DNA from: CBDFKB01 sp965248715 | Lineage (GTDB): Bacteria > Pseudomonadota > Alphaproteobacteria > Rhizobiales > Rhizobiaceae | Assembly (NCBI GenBank): GCA_965248715.1 | Contig: CBDFKB010000008.1 | Coordinates: 1,116,001-1,180,000, forward strand | DNA: 64,000 nucleotides | Reading direction: 5' to 3' | In this document: positions 17,035-25,824 of the stretch, piece by piece | Position numbering within the stretch: position 1 is the first letter of the stretch | Layout of the letters: each line of letters begins with the position of its first letter | Notes under the pieces: model-generated | Seen by the model: only the letters and a program-made list of their open reading frames with translations | Told to the model about the DNA's origin: nothing | The model's database searches: none | Program-made: the position numbers and the translations under genes

Positions 17035-17126
17035 GTAGTGTCAAGAATATTTTGCACAATTTTTCATGCGACGGCTTCGTTTGGTTGCTCGTGAAAGAGC
17101 GGTTGCATGTTCATGTATTTACGAGT
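17035..17126 (-). mobile_element. Tail of an IS256-like element
   Basis: The minus strand encodes WATRKYMNMQPLFHEQPNEA followed by VA and a stop at 17066-17064, which resembles the extreme C-terminus of IS256-family (ISRm3-like) transposases. The adjacent GTAGTGTCAAGAATATTTTGCAC resembles such an element's end. Only this tail remains. Confidence 0.45.
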
Positions 17127-17134
17127 TGCCCATC

Positions 17135-17277
17135 TGGACACCCGCAAAAACCTCAGCGGTCGTTCTGATGGTTGTCTGATAAAGAAAATATTCCAGAATC
17201 AAGCCATGAACGAACCGGAATCAAACGTATCTCCACATCCGGCTAAATATTTGGACTGGAGGTTTTGCGGGTGTCCA
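17135..17277. repeat. 20-base inverted repeat pair
   Basis: TGGACACCCGCAAAAACCTC at 17135-17154 is repeated inverted at 17259-17277 with one base fewer in the T-run. About 104 bases lie between. Nothing coding is supported inside. It could be the ends of a small non-autonomous element. Confidence 0.55.
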
Positions 17278-17346
17278 TCTGCTCCCTGCAATGTGACGTA
17301 GCCGGGCTGCGGCCAGATTGAGGCAGCTTGACCTGCCCCCGAATTT

Positions 17347-18273
17347 TCATCCAGTTCTGATTAGAGTCACAACCTGATTTACGCCGTTTGGCGCGGTGGT
17401 AGCAAGCGGGCCGGGAGTGGAACCCTCATATTGGGGAACGGGAGGCACGCTTGCGGTTAGTTTGGCGGCATAGGCTGCCGGTGTTTGATAGTCCAATGCT
17501 GAATGCGGTCTTTGTTCGTTGTAGTCACAAACCCATTCGGCAATCTCCTGTTTGGCGTGGGAGAGACCGAAGAACAGGGTCTCGTTCAGCAACTCGTCAC
17601 GCATGCGGCCGTTGAAACTTTCGACAAAGCCATTTTGCATGGGTTTGCCTGGCGCAATGTAATGCCAATTGATTTTGTGATCCTTCGACCATGCAAAGAT
17701 CGCATTGGATGTCAGTTCGGTTCCGTTGTCAGAGACAATCATCCCGGGTTTGCCATGCCGGTCGATGATGGCCGTCAGTTCCCGGGCAACACGCCGCCCG
17801 GAAATCGATGTATCGGGGATTGCCCCCAGACATTGCTTGGTCACATCATCGATGATGTTGAGAACCCGAAACCGCCGCCCATTGGCGAATTGATCATGAA
17901 CGAAATCCAACGACCACCTGGCATTGGGCTTGGCTTCCACCACAATGGGTGCCCGCGTTCCCACGGCTCTGCGGCGCGCGCGGCGCTTGCGAACCCCCAA
18001 CCCTTCCTCCCTGTAAAGCCGGTAGATGTGGTTGATGCCCGAGGGTTCACCCTCACGGCGCAGCAGGACAAACAGACGCCGATAGCCGAACCGGCGTCTC
18101 TCATTGGCCAGATCACAGAGCCGCTGGCGCAGTTCGCCATCCGGTGCACGGCGGGATTGGTAGCGGATCATTGAGCGATCCGCATCAACAAGACAACAGG
18201 CCCGCCGCTCTGACAGACCCATCCCGGCCTTCAGATGCGCAACGGCTTCGCGCTTCACGGCGGGCCCTACCAC
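17347..18273 (-). CDS. IS3-family transposase OrfB
   Basis: 308 aa with the HTH_21-like region (LSERRACCLVDADRSMIRYQSR) and the rve integrase core. Catalytic residues are seen in WSLDFVHDQF (D), MIVSDNGTEL (D) and GFVESFNGRMRDELLNE (E). It overlaps OrfA by seven bases; in this family OrfA and OrfB are joined by -1 frameshifting. Appears intact. Confidence 0.92.
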   Translation of the reverse strand: MVGPAVKREAVAHLKAGMGLSERRACCLVDADRSMIRYQSRRAPDGELRQRLCDLANERRRFGYRRLFVLLRREGEPSGINHIYRLYREEGLGVRKRRARRRAVGTRAPIVVEAKPNARWSLDFVHDQFANGRRFRVLNIIDDVTKQCLGAIPDTSISGRRVARELTAIIDRHGKPGMIVSDNGTELTSNAIFAWSKDHKINWHYIAPGKPMQNGFVESFNGRMRDELLNETLFFGLSHAKQEIAEWVCDYNEQRPHSALDYQTPAAYAAKLTASVPPVPQYEGSTPGPLATTAPNGVNQVVTLIRTG

Positions 18274-18533
18274 TTTTTTGAAAGCAGCTCTTTCATCGCT
18301 GCCGCATCCAACATCTGCTCGGCCAAAAGCTTCTTCAGTTTTGCATTCTCACTTTCCAATTCCTTCAACCGTTTGGCATCCGACACGTCCATGCCGCCAA
18401 ACTTGGCCTTCCAATTGTAGATCGTCGCTTCCGAAACACCGTATTTGCGGCCCAGATCACCGGCCTTCGCACCGGCCTCATTCTCCCGCAAAATCCCGAT
18501 GATCTGCTCTTCACTGAAACGTTTTCTCTTCAT
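18267..18533 (-). CDS. IS3-family transposase OrfA
   Basis: 88 aa. KRFSEEQIIGILRENEAGAKAGDLGRKYGVSEATIYNWKAKFGGMD is the HTH that binds the terminal repeats, followed by a leucine-zipper-like ESENAKLKKLLAEQMLD. Starts with MKRKRF at 18533. Confidence 0.92.
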   Translation of the reverse strand: MKRKRFSEEQIIGILRENEAGAKAGDLGRKYGVSEATIYNWKAKFGGMDVSDAKRLKELESENAKLKKLLAEQMLDAAAMKELLSKKW

Positions 18534-18790
18534 CTGTCCGTCCTTTCAATAAGGGCCGGACTCTAATTCATCATGGAGGAGATCCGCAGTGGCAGGTCAA
18601 GCTCTCGCCATCGGGGAAAGCGCCGACAACCCGCGTTTGAGAATCCCGGTGCAATAATACCTCACTGGAGGCTTTTGGTTTCCTTAGAATTCCGGTTCAA
18701 AGGGCATTTGTTTTCTTTCCGATCTGAGTTGAAATCGCTGCAGTACGTTCCAGATATTCGTCCAACATGTGGATTTCTTTCGCGCTGTAC

Positions 18791-21676
18791 TCAATGCATT
18801 GTCGGGCCGCGATTACGGCGGTAGCGGCGTCTGTTTGTTTGGTTGCGGCTTGGTTGATGCATGGCTTGTTCGGGTGTTTGATTTTGGCTCAGTTTGCGCA
18901 ACGCGCTGTATTCACCGTAAATGCGGGCATCGTCACGGTGACGGGTGAGCGCCACATAGGTTAAATGCCGATCCATGGTGGTTGAGCCAAGCACGAATGT
19001 ACGCTCAGTGGTTGCGCCCTGGCTTTTATGAATGGTGGTGGCATAGCCGTGATCGAAGGCGGTGTAGCGTTGTGGTGATAATGTGATGAGGTTGGGTTCT
19101 TTGCCGTCCAGCCGCACAGTCAGTTGTTCGGCACCAATAGTTTCCACTGTGCCAAGTGACCCGTTCTTGACCCCAAGATCGCGGTCATTGCGGGTAAACA
19201 ATATCCTGTCGCCTGCAGCAAAGGCGCGCGGACCGAAATCGGTGCGAACGAGCGTTTCCTTGGATAAATCGCCGCTGGATTTTCGTGCCGAGCGAATGAT
19301 TTGATTGATCGCGTGCACATCCTTGCGGCGATGGGCCAGTGCCAGCCTGGACGATTTGGCGCCGTGCAGTTCTATATCAGTCATGTAATCTTCCACCAGT
19401 TTGGCAATGGCCTGTGATGTGTCTGCCGTCTCGGTGACAAAACCTCGATCCCGATAGGCTTTCAGTGCATCACCGCTGCGTTGCTCCGCCAGTTCGCGGG
19501 AAGCGGTACGTTGCCAGTCGCTTCGTTGACGGCGAATTTCGCTCAGTTTCGCCGCATTAATATTTTCAACCATTTCCCTGAAAGGCGTGCCGGCCTGAAT
19601 GGGCTGCAATTGTTCTGGATCACCGACAATTACCAGCTTCGCGCCCCGCATTTGGGCTTGCTTGAGAAAGCGCTGCAGTTGCCGTGTGCCAATCATGCCG
19701 GCCTCGTCAATCACCAGTACATGATTGGCGGTAAGGTGGTGGTAGCCATTCTTCCAACTATGCTGCCATGATGCCAGTGTCCGGCTTTCAATTGCTGAGG
19801 CTTGTTGCAAGCCATTGGCGGCCTTACCGGATAGGGCCGCACCGACGACTTGATACCCTTGTTTTTGCCAGGCATTGCGGGCGGCATTCAGCAACGTGCT
19901 TTTGCCGGTGCCGGCCAGACCAACAATGCAGGAAAGCTGGTTGGGCTGCAAAACATGGTGGATCGCCGCTTTTTGCTCTGCACTCAAACTGGCGCCAACG
20001 GTCTGTTGCAGGGCGACGTTTTCTCGATTGATTGCCGCATTGATATGATTGACGCCAACCTGATATCCGGATTTTCCGGCCATTTCCCCCGTCCTATTCA
20101 TCAAGTCGATCTTGGTGTTCTGTAATTGCCGGGTGGAGTATTTTGGTATCGAAGTCCTGGAGGGAACTTCCAGCAAATCCTCTGATTGCAAAGCCATATC
20201 CGCCGCACGGCTCAGGGCTAACGGATCATCGATATATTTGGCCAGGGCACGGATAATATCGCTACGGGAGAAAATCTCTTTCTTGTCCGATATCAGCGTC
20301 ACGATATGGGTAGGGTCACGTTTGACCCTGGCGGCGATGGTGAGGGCTTCAGGATCAGGCAGGTCAACAAACGGTTGCGCCGGATCGGCCTTGAACAACA
20401 ATGGCGATGCACTGTGCGAGGTATCAACGGAATTATCCGGGAATGGCCATGTTGATGGCGATTGCGATTGCGATGGATCACCCCGCCGCAACGCGGTCAG
20501 ATGCATGTCATGGAAATAGCGCGCCTTTGTTAGTTCATGCGCCAGCGCCCGGCGTTGTTTTAACTGACGCAGCACAAGCAATTGGCACTCCGCCCGATCA
20601 CGTACATTGGTTTGCTCGGTTTCCGCTGCATTCTGCTTCTGGATAGCCTGAAAAGAACCGGTCAGTCTTGCCCAGGAAGCTTTCAGGCCCGTGGGCAAGC
20701 GGGAGCCTCGAAGCTTTATCTCTTCGATCTGTCGTGCCTGATGTTGGCGCCGCAAATCCCCTCTTGCCTGTCGCTGTGATGTAACAAGTGCCAGCATTTG
20801 TCGTTCCAGCACATCAATGCGGCTTTCGAATTTTGCCTGAGCCTGATGAACAGCGTCATCGGCAACATTCGGTCTTTGGCCAGCGGCGAGCACATGTGCT
20901 TCATCAACCGATGGCAGGCCATCAGGCAGACCCAGCCGGGCGCGTACTTCCTTTGCCCTTACACCCACCCAGCGGAAAATCGCGTAAACTTCTCCGCTGC
21001 TATCCACCGCCACAAAGCCGCGCCGATCACCACGCGCCAGAACAAGCCCGTGTTGTTTTAGTGCTTGCGCAAATGCAGCCCGCGAATCCGATTGTGCCCA
21101 ACACTCGAGAAAACACTTCTTGAGTGCGCTCGCATCCTGCTTCGTCCGCTTTGCCTGACGGGCTTCAACCCTGGAATAATTTGACGGATCACAGGCATCG
21201 TGATCCACAAAACCATCAGGCATGCGCCAATTGTTCTCCAGGTAGATTTGTTGGGCGCATTCGGTCAGCTTCAGTTTGAAATGGGGCAGGTTAATCGCCC
21301 GCATTTGTGTCACATCAATGCGTGACCACACACAATGGGCATGGCGTCTGTGTCCCTTTGGTCCGCACTTTTCATGAAACACAATGGCGCGCGGTTGACC
21401 GACCAACCCCATCTTCTTTTCAATGCGTGCAATTGCCTCTTCAAAGACAGACACAGGAACATTTTCTGACTTCGGCGGGCTTAGGCTCAAAGAGAAGAAA
21501 AACTGGCGGCATTGTGTGCCTCTGGAAACCGCTTCCACTTCGCGAAATGCACCCAGCAAATCATCGGCCAGAAAACCGCTAATCTCATGGATTTCCACAT
21601 GGTCATTGTCATGTGTGTTGAGCAAATGCCGCGCAAGCCGATCAGCCCCACCGCGTTGTGCACCCTCAAGGATCAT
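18791..21676 (-). CDS. Relaxase fused to a RecD/TraA-type helicase
   Basis: 961 aa. The N-terminal ~250 residues form a VirD2/MobP-like relaxase (MILEGAQRGGADRLARHLLN, EAVSRGTQCRQF) with metal-binding His residues in VFHEKCG and GHRRHAHCVWSR (H101, H112, H114). The C-terminal half is a superfamily I helicase with Walker A GLAGTGKST near residue 585, Walker B LVIDEAGMIG near 655 and late motif GYATTIHKSQGAT. The protein nicks at oriT and unwinds the strand for conjugative transfer. The start overlaps the mobC stop (ATGA). Appears full length. Confidence 0.88.
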   Translation of the reverse strand: MILEGAQRGGADRLARHLLNTHDNDHVEIHEISGFLADDLLGAFREVEAVSRGTQCRQFFFSLSLSPPKSENVPVSVFEEAIARIEKKMGLVGQPRAIVFHEKCGPKGHRRHAHCVWSRIDVTQMRAINLPHFKLKLTECAQQIYLENNWRMPDGFVDHDACDPSNYSRVEARQAKRTKQDASALKKCFLECWAQSDSRAAFAQALKQHGLVLARGDRRGFVAVDSSGEVYAIFRWVGVRAKEVRARLGLPDGLPSVDEAHVLAAGQRPNVADDAVHQAQAKFESRIDVLERQMLALVTSQRQARGDLRRQHQARQIEEIKLRGSRLPTGLKASWARLTGSFQAIQKQNAAETEQTNVRDRAECQLLVLRQLKQRRALAHELTKARYFHDMHLTALRRGDPSQSQSPSTWPFPDNSVDTSHSASPLLFKADPAQPFVDLPDPEALTIAARVKRDPTHIVTLISDKKEIFSRSDIIRALAKYIDDPLALSRAADMALQSEDLLEVPSRTSIPKYSTRQLQNTKIDLMNRTGEMAGKSGYQVGVNHINAAINRENVALQQTVGASLSAEQKAAIHHVLQPNQLSCIVGLAGTGKSTLLNAARNAWQKQGYQVVGAALSGKAANGLQQASAIESRTLASWQHSWKNGYHHLTANHVLVIDEAGMIGTRQLQRFLKQAQMRGAKLVIVGDPEQLQPIQAGTPFREMVENINAAKLSEIRRQRSDWQRTASRELAEQRSGDALKAYRDRGFVTETADTSQAIAKLVEDYMTDIELHGAKSSRLALAHRRKDVHAINQIIRSARKSSGDLSKETLVRTDFGPRAFAAGDRILFTRNDRDLGVKNGSLGTVETIGAEQLTVRLDGKEPNLITLSPQRYTAFDHGYATTIHKSQGATTERTFVLGSTTMDRHLTYVALTRHRDDARIYGEYSALRKLSQNQTPEQAMHQPSRNQTNRRRYRRNRGPTMH

Positions 21677-22179
21677 GGGTCCGAACCGAATTCCTGACCT
21701 GCGCCTTGCTCGCCCCGCCCCAATGCCTTCAAGCCCAGGGCCTTCATCAATTCCGCCCTAAGCACCGCAATATGGGCATAAGCTTCATTAATCCGCTGCC
21801 GGGTTTCCTCATCAACAATCAAGGAACCGGTATTGGCATGATACGCCAGTTGGTTGAGATTATTGGCCAACCGTGAGTGGCCCAAAAGCCCGAGAACTCT
21901 AGCAAGTGCGCGATCATCCGCCACCGGCCTGGCCCGTCGTCGCCTTTTGCGCCGGGTCATATCGGCGCCAAAAACACAAAGCCTTATATAGGCGCTCATG
22001 CTTGTTCCCGCACAAAGCTTGATCAACCGCGCCCGTTCCTCTTCACTCAACCGCAAGGTAATCGGAGAAGGATGCTTCTTTTGGGAACCCTTTGATTGCG
22101 TGGTGGCTTCATCAAATGAATGGCCAAGCAGCGCCTTCGTTCTTTCATCGTTGGTATTGACGGTGCCGGGCTGTCTCAT
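21673..22179 (-). CDS. MobC-like relaxosome accessory protein
   Basis: 168 aa. The core ITLRLSEEERARLIKLCAGTSMSAYIRLCVFG is the ribbon-helix-helix-like segment of MobC proteins, followed by a basic patch (TRRKRRRRAR) and ARVLGLLGHSRLANNLNQLAYHANTGSL, the conserved MobC C-terminal motif. Binds near oriT and helps the relaxase melt DNA. Overlaps both neighbours by ATGA, so the three genes are coupled. Confidence 0.85.
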   Translation of the reverse strand: MRQPGTVNTNDERTKALLGHSFDEATTQSKGSQKKHPSPITLRLSEEERARLIKLCAGTSMSAYIRLCVFGADMTRRKRRRRARPVADDRALARVLGLLGHSRLANNLNQLAYHANTGSLIVDEETRQRINEAYAHIAVLRAELMKALGLKALGRGEQGAGQEFGSDP

Positions 22180-22687
22180 AGCGCAGACCCCCGCAACATA
22201 ACACCCGCCGTAGCCCGTTCGGCACAGCTATCCCCCTGTAACTCAACACTATTCAGGTCAATATCTTCGGCCTTGAGATAGGTATCCCACTCCTCTAATG
22301 TCTCAAACAAAGCATCAAAATTGGTGTTCGAGGTTGCTCCGATTGGGCGCACCAAATCGGACTTTCCGGCACGAACACTCTCTAACACCTTGAAAGGTAA
22401 GGCTAATTGCGGGGTTCTAGCTCCCTCATTTCGGTGGTATGCGAGGCGCTCGGTAAAGGTCAGTCTAAGCACTGCGCGGCGTAGGGCGATTTGGCCAGTT
22501 TGCCAAAGTTTCCAAGGGTTTGCGAGGAACTGAAGCGCCGGTTCTAGTTTTTCTTCGAATGTGCCGGTGGGAGCGGTGTAATTTGCCGCCTGTTGCTGCA
22601 ATCTCAGCCTTGTGTGCTCGAGATCGGCGATTTTGCCTTCATAAGCGGCAATTACGCTTTCGTTGCTGGTCTCGACGATGCGCCCTA
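22176..22687 (-). pseudogene. C-terminal fragment of a serine recombinase
   Basis: The frame runs from the IS edge at 22687 to 22176. TFEEKLEPALQFLANPWKLWQTGQIALRRAVLRLTF and AYHRNEGARTPQLALPFKVLE match the C-terminal end of large serine recombinases associated with mobilisable elements; before it a coiled segment (AAYEGKIADLEHTRLRLQ) is typical. The catalytic N-terminus is missing: IS-B inserted here, and the far side of that IS holds a different sequence. The stop overlaps the mobC start (ATGA). Confidence 0.8.
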
Positions 22688-23535
22688 GGGTCCAGACTCA
22701 ATCATAACCAGAAGGCGACGAGTGTTGCCAGCGCTACGGCGGACAGGAAGTTTCTTGCGAGTTTGTCGTAGCGGGTTGCCACTCTTCGAAAGTCCTTGAG
22801 ACGGCAGAATGCATTTTCGATGAGGTGGCGTTCTTTGTAGCGGGCTTTGTCGTAGATGATTTTGCGTTTTCGATTGCAGCGGCCGGGGATCACAGGAACC
22901 ATGGCCGCATTGCGCAAAGCTTTTCGAAGCGCATCCGCATCGTATCCCTTGTCGCCCAGAACATATCGTGCGCCCCTCAAACCTGTCAGCAAAGTGGGTG
23001 CGGCTTTGGTGTCCGATACATTGCCTGCTGTGAGCATGAAGGCAAAGGGGCGGCCTATGACGTCTGTGAGGGCATGGATTTTGGTGGTTTGGCCACCGCG
23101 CGAGGGGCCAATGGCCTGGATTTTCGCCCCCCTTTACCGCCATGTGCCGAACGATGCGCCTTGATATAGGTTGAGTCGATGGACGTGCTCTTCGTCACCG
23201 CACCTGAGGTAGCCAATGCCTCCACCAGATCGACCCAGAACCGACGGCGGGACCAGCGGTTGAAGCGGTTGTAGATCGTTGTCGAAGGGCCGTATTCGCC
23301 AGGGCAGTCACACCATCGGCATCCTGTTTTGAGCACATGAATAATGCCCGAGATCACCCGGCGGTCATCCACCCGACGTGCTCCGGGCTGGTTCATGGGT
23401 AAATGGGGTTCAATCACCGCCCATTGGGCGTCAGAAAGCCAAAACAAATGAGCCATCCAGGTCTCCAATCCTTTGATCGTTCAATCTGAATCTGATTTGC
23501 TACAGAAATTCAACAAAATGATTGAGTTTGGACCC
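22688..23535 (-). mobile_element. IS5-family element IS-B, copy 1
   Basis: 848 bp, ends GGGTCC(A)AACTCAATCAT-type inverted repeats, flanked CTA on the left and TAG on the right, again a TA duplication at CTAG. A nearly identical copy is at 50432-51279 and a broken one at 44347-44548. The left flank is a recombinase fragment; the right flank is a repeat unit C. Confidence 0.9.
22702..23456 (-). CDS. IS427-type transposase of IS-B copy 1 (frameshifted pair)
   Basis: The first frame starts at ATG 23456 (MAHLFWLSDAQWAVIEPHLP), with GGAG six bases upstream, and contains the first Asp in SIDSTYIKAHR. The second frame supplies VLGDKGYDADALR and RHLIENAFCRLKDFRRVATRYDK (Glu). They join near 23130 at a run of A then six G, a slippery site like that in IS-A. 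Both halves are otherwise intact. Confidence 0.87.
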
Positions 23536-23690
23536 TAGAGAGCGCGTCACGAAGCGTTGGAATAGCTTTGTCGCGCTATCTCTTTATTTATGCGTGTCAT
23601 TTTCCCAAAACCGGTACCCACTTTTGGGTGACACGGCCTAGCAGAATGAATTTACAGCTTCATCCTTTGTCAAATATCAAATTCATTTCA
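23535..23690 (+). repeat. CTAG repeat unit C followed by a decayed unit A
   Basis: Unit C runs from CTAG at 23535 to CTAG at 23638-23641 (107 bp) with GCGTGTCA near its middle and TGACACGGC close to its end. It shares the second CTAG with a decayed unit A that keeps TTGTCAAATATCAAAT but lacks the right end. Unit C was itself hit by IS-B at its left CTAG. Confidence 0.8.
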
Positions 23691-23698
23691 CAGAAAAT

Positions 23699-24391
23699 TT
23701 ATAGCAGATCGCGCTTTACCTGGCGGCGATGGTGGGCATAGACCCACAACCCGATTGCCAGCGATATGGCAAATAGCACGATCGACAGAGCGATCTGCCA
23801 TTGCGATTGCACAGTGACACCGGCACCCAACATGACAAAAACCAGGGTTTGCGGCACATAACCGATCGCGCTGCCGATGAAAAACGACAGCGGCGGCACC
23901 CGGCTAATCCCGGCCGCCAGATTGGTAATTAAATTGGAGCCGACCGGTAGCAGGCGCAAGATCAGCGTCATAGAGAACGCATTTTCCGCCCACACCTGCA
24001 CGGCGATATCGATGCGACCCCTTAAGAACGGTCGTATCGCACCGCCGAAATGGCGCGCAAACAAATAGCACACAAAACAACCGCCAAGCGTTGCCCCGAT
24101 CGCCAGCAGAAATCCGGCATAAAGGCCGAACAAATAGGCGCCAAAAAAACTCACGATCTGACGCGGCCCACCGAAAGCGGTAAATCCGATCGCCGCCACC
24201 ACATAGATGACAAGGCTGTTGGTAGAACCGTTTTGCCCCGCCTCACCATCTGCCAGGCCATTAAAGAGGCTAGCGAAATCAAAGCGGTTGATTGTGTATC
24301 CGGCCACCAACAACAAGGCCATCATTACCAGCCCACGCGCCAGCAGTGCGGGTCCAAGACGTCGATAGGCGGTTAGTACTCGCTCGTTCAT
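23699..24391 (-). CDS. VTT-domain (TVP38/TMEM64, DedA-like) inner-membrane protein
   Basis: 230 aa with about five membrane segments. The VTT signature is seen as GFTAFGGPRQIVSFFGAYLFGLYAGFLLAIGATLGGCFVCYLFAR, then FSMTLILRLLPVGSNLITNLAAGISRVP and GSAIGYVPQTLVFVMLG. Family members act in lipid scrambling or membrane homeostasis; the exact cargo is unknown. It is the first clearly core gene after the accessory region and is convergent with repeats at its 3' end. Confidence 0.85.
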   Translation of the reverse strand: MNERVLTAYRRLGPALLARGLVMMALLLVAGYTINRFDFASLFNGLADGEAGQNGSTNSLVIYVVAAIGFTAFGGPRQIVSFFGAYLFGLYAGFLLAIGATLGGCFVCYLFARHFGGAIRPFLRGRIDIAVQVWAENAFSMTLILRLLPVGSNLITNLAAGISRVPPLSFFIGSAIGYVPQTLVFVMLGAGVTVQSQWQIALSIVLFAISLAIGLWVYAHHRRQVKRDLL

Positions 24392-24482
24392 AGCAGCCGG
24401 ATGACGCCAACATTTATCGCCATGCCAAAATGGCCGGCTGTTCTTACAATCGGGGATTCAGTCCGCATTGCTGCGAACCCGC

Positions 24483-24515
24483 TTGGCAGGCGGTTTCCCT
24501 AACAATGCCTGCCAA
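24483..24515. repeat. Nine-base-pair hairpin in the VTT-kinase divergent region
   Basis: TTGGCAGGC at 24483-24491 pairs with GCCTGCCAA at 24507-24515 across a 15-base loop. It lies between the two divergent starts, too far from either stop to be an evident terminator; it could be a regulatory element. The rest of 24392-24661 shows nothing further. Confidence 0.5.
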
Positions 24516-24661
24516 AGATTGCAATGCCTTGTGCCAATCCACCGAATGTATCTATGGTAATGGTTTCCAGCCCTTGAGAGACTTGATTTGCGCAGCAACC
24601 CGCGACAAAGTTGCAGGGCCATCCACTCTCATACCTGCCAATCCTAGCGCGCGGACCGAAC

Positions 24662-25711
24662 ATGAACGCGAATGATACCATCATCGATCAGGCCCGGCTC
24701 GCCCCTTGGCTTAAGGCCCATATTTCAGGATTTTCCGGCCTCAACACGATTACCAAGTTTGACACCGGACAATCCAATCCGACTTTTTTGCTCGCCGCCG
24801 ACAGCGGCAAATATGTGCTGCGCACCAAACCACCAGGCGAATTGCTGAAATCGGCGCATCAGGTCGACCGCGAATTTAAGATTATGCAGGCGCTGGCAAA
24901 CACCCCTGTGCCGGTGCCCAAGGTATTTGTACTGTGCGATGAGGATAGCCCGATTGGCCGGATGTTTTTCGTGATGGAGTTTCTCGAAGGGCGAATTTTC
25001 TGGGATCCGGCGATACCGGAACTGGGCGAGGGCGACGCCGGCAACAGCGCCCGCAGTGGCATCTACGACGCCATGAACCGGGCACTCGCCGCTCTGCACG
25101 ATGTAGACATCGACGCAGTCGGCTTGAGCGATTTTGGCCGGCCGGGCAATTATTTCGCACGACAATTGTCCCGCTGGAGCAAGCAATATCACGCCTCCGA
25201 GCTAGAGCGGATCGACGACGTGCACGCGCTGATCACATGGTTGGAAAAACATCTGCCGGCCGATGACGGTCGAATTAGTCTAGTGCATGGCGATTATCGT
25301 ATCGACAATATGATTTTCGCTGGCAACGGCACCAATATCCTCGGCATTCTCGACTGGGAATTGTCGACTGTCGGTCACCCGCTGGCTGATCTTGCCTATC
25401 AATGCATGCAGTGGCGCTTGCCCAACCAGGGCACATCGCGTGGGCTGGCCGGCATGGACCGGGCCGCGCTGGGTATTCCAACCGAGGAAGAATATGTCGC
25501 CGAATATTGCCGCCGCCGCTGCATCAAGGCGATCGATCACTGGACCTTTTATCTGGCGTTTTGCTTTTTCCGCCTGGCGGCGATCGTCATGGGCGTGGCA
25601 AGGCGCGGGGTGGAGGGCAATGCGTCGGACCCGGTACGCAGCAAACGTTTTGCACAGGCAGTGCCATTGCTGGCCGCCGCCGCGCACCATATCATTCGCG
25701 AGGATGGCTGA
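24662..25711 (+). CDS. Phosphotransferase (APH/choline-kinase fold), ACAD10/11 N-domain type
   Basis: 349 aa from ATG 24662 (MNANDTIIDQARLAPWLK). Kinase-fold motifs: FDTGQSNPTFLLAADSGKYVLR (nucleotide loop), REFKIMQALANTPVPVPKVF, the catalytic loop LVHGDYRIDNMIF and metal Asp in GILDWELSTVGHPLADLAY. The combination matches the 'phosphotransferase family' linked to 4-hydroxyacyl-CoA phosphorylation (ACAD10/11 N-terminal domain, LvaA of levulinate catabolism) rather than to antibiotic resistance. The partner dehydrogenase could be the one at 58549; inference. Confidence 0.8.
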   Translation: MNANDTIIDQARLAPWLKAHISGFSGLNTITKFDTGQSNPTFLLAADSGKYVLRTKPPGELLKSAHQVDREFKIMQALANTPVPVPKVFVLCDEDSPIGRMFFVMEFLEGRIFWDPAIPELGEGDAGNSARSGIYDAMNRALAALHDVDIDAVGLSDFGRPGNYFARQLSRWSKQYHASELERIDDVHALITWLEKHLPADDGRISLVHGDYRIDNMIFAGNGTNILGILDWELSTVGHPLADLAYQCMQWRLPNQGTSRGLAGMDRAALGIPTEEEYVAEYCRRRCIKAIDHWTFYLAFCFFRLAAIVMGVARRGVEGNASDPVRSKRFAQAVPLLAAAAHHIIREDG

Positions 25712-25824
25712 TACCAAGGGAATTTAATATTGGCCAATTTGATGATGCAAATCGAATGGTCCGCTCAGGCGTGAAGCGCAGCGCGATGCCTGGGTGTCGG
25801 GCAAACTTGGCAACCTCGCCGCCC

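Larger units (their letters stand above)
17329..18599 (-). mobile_element. IS3-family element (IS407-like group)
   Basis: 1271 bp, ends TGACCTGCC... and ...GGCAGGTCA, flanked by a perfect 4-base duplication AGCT (17325-17328 and 18600-18603). Two overlapping genes (OrfA, OrfB) encode the transposase. The duplication and intact frames suggest a recent insertion. Outside it, 18604-18790 shows no gene. Confidence 0.9.

Noticed and set aside
24662..25711. Aminoglycoside resistance phosphotransferase
   Set aside because: The motifs and length match the ACAD10/11-type phosphotransferase family rather than resistance enzymes.
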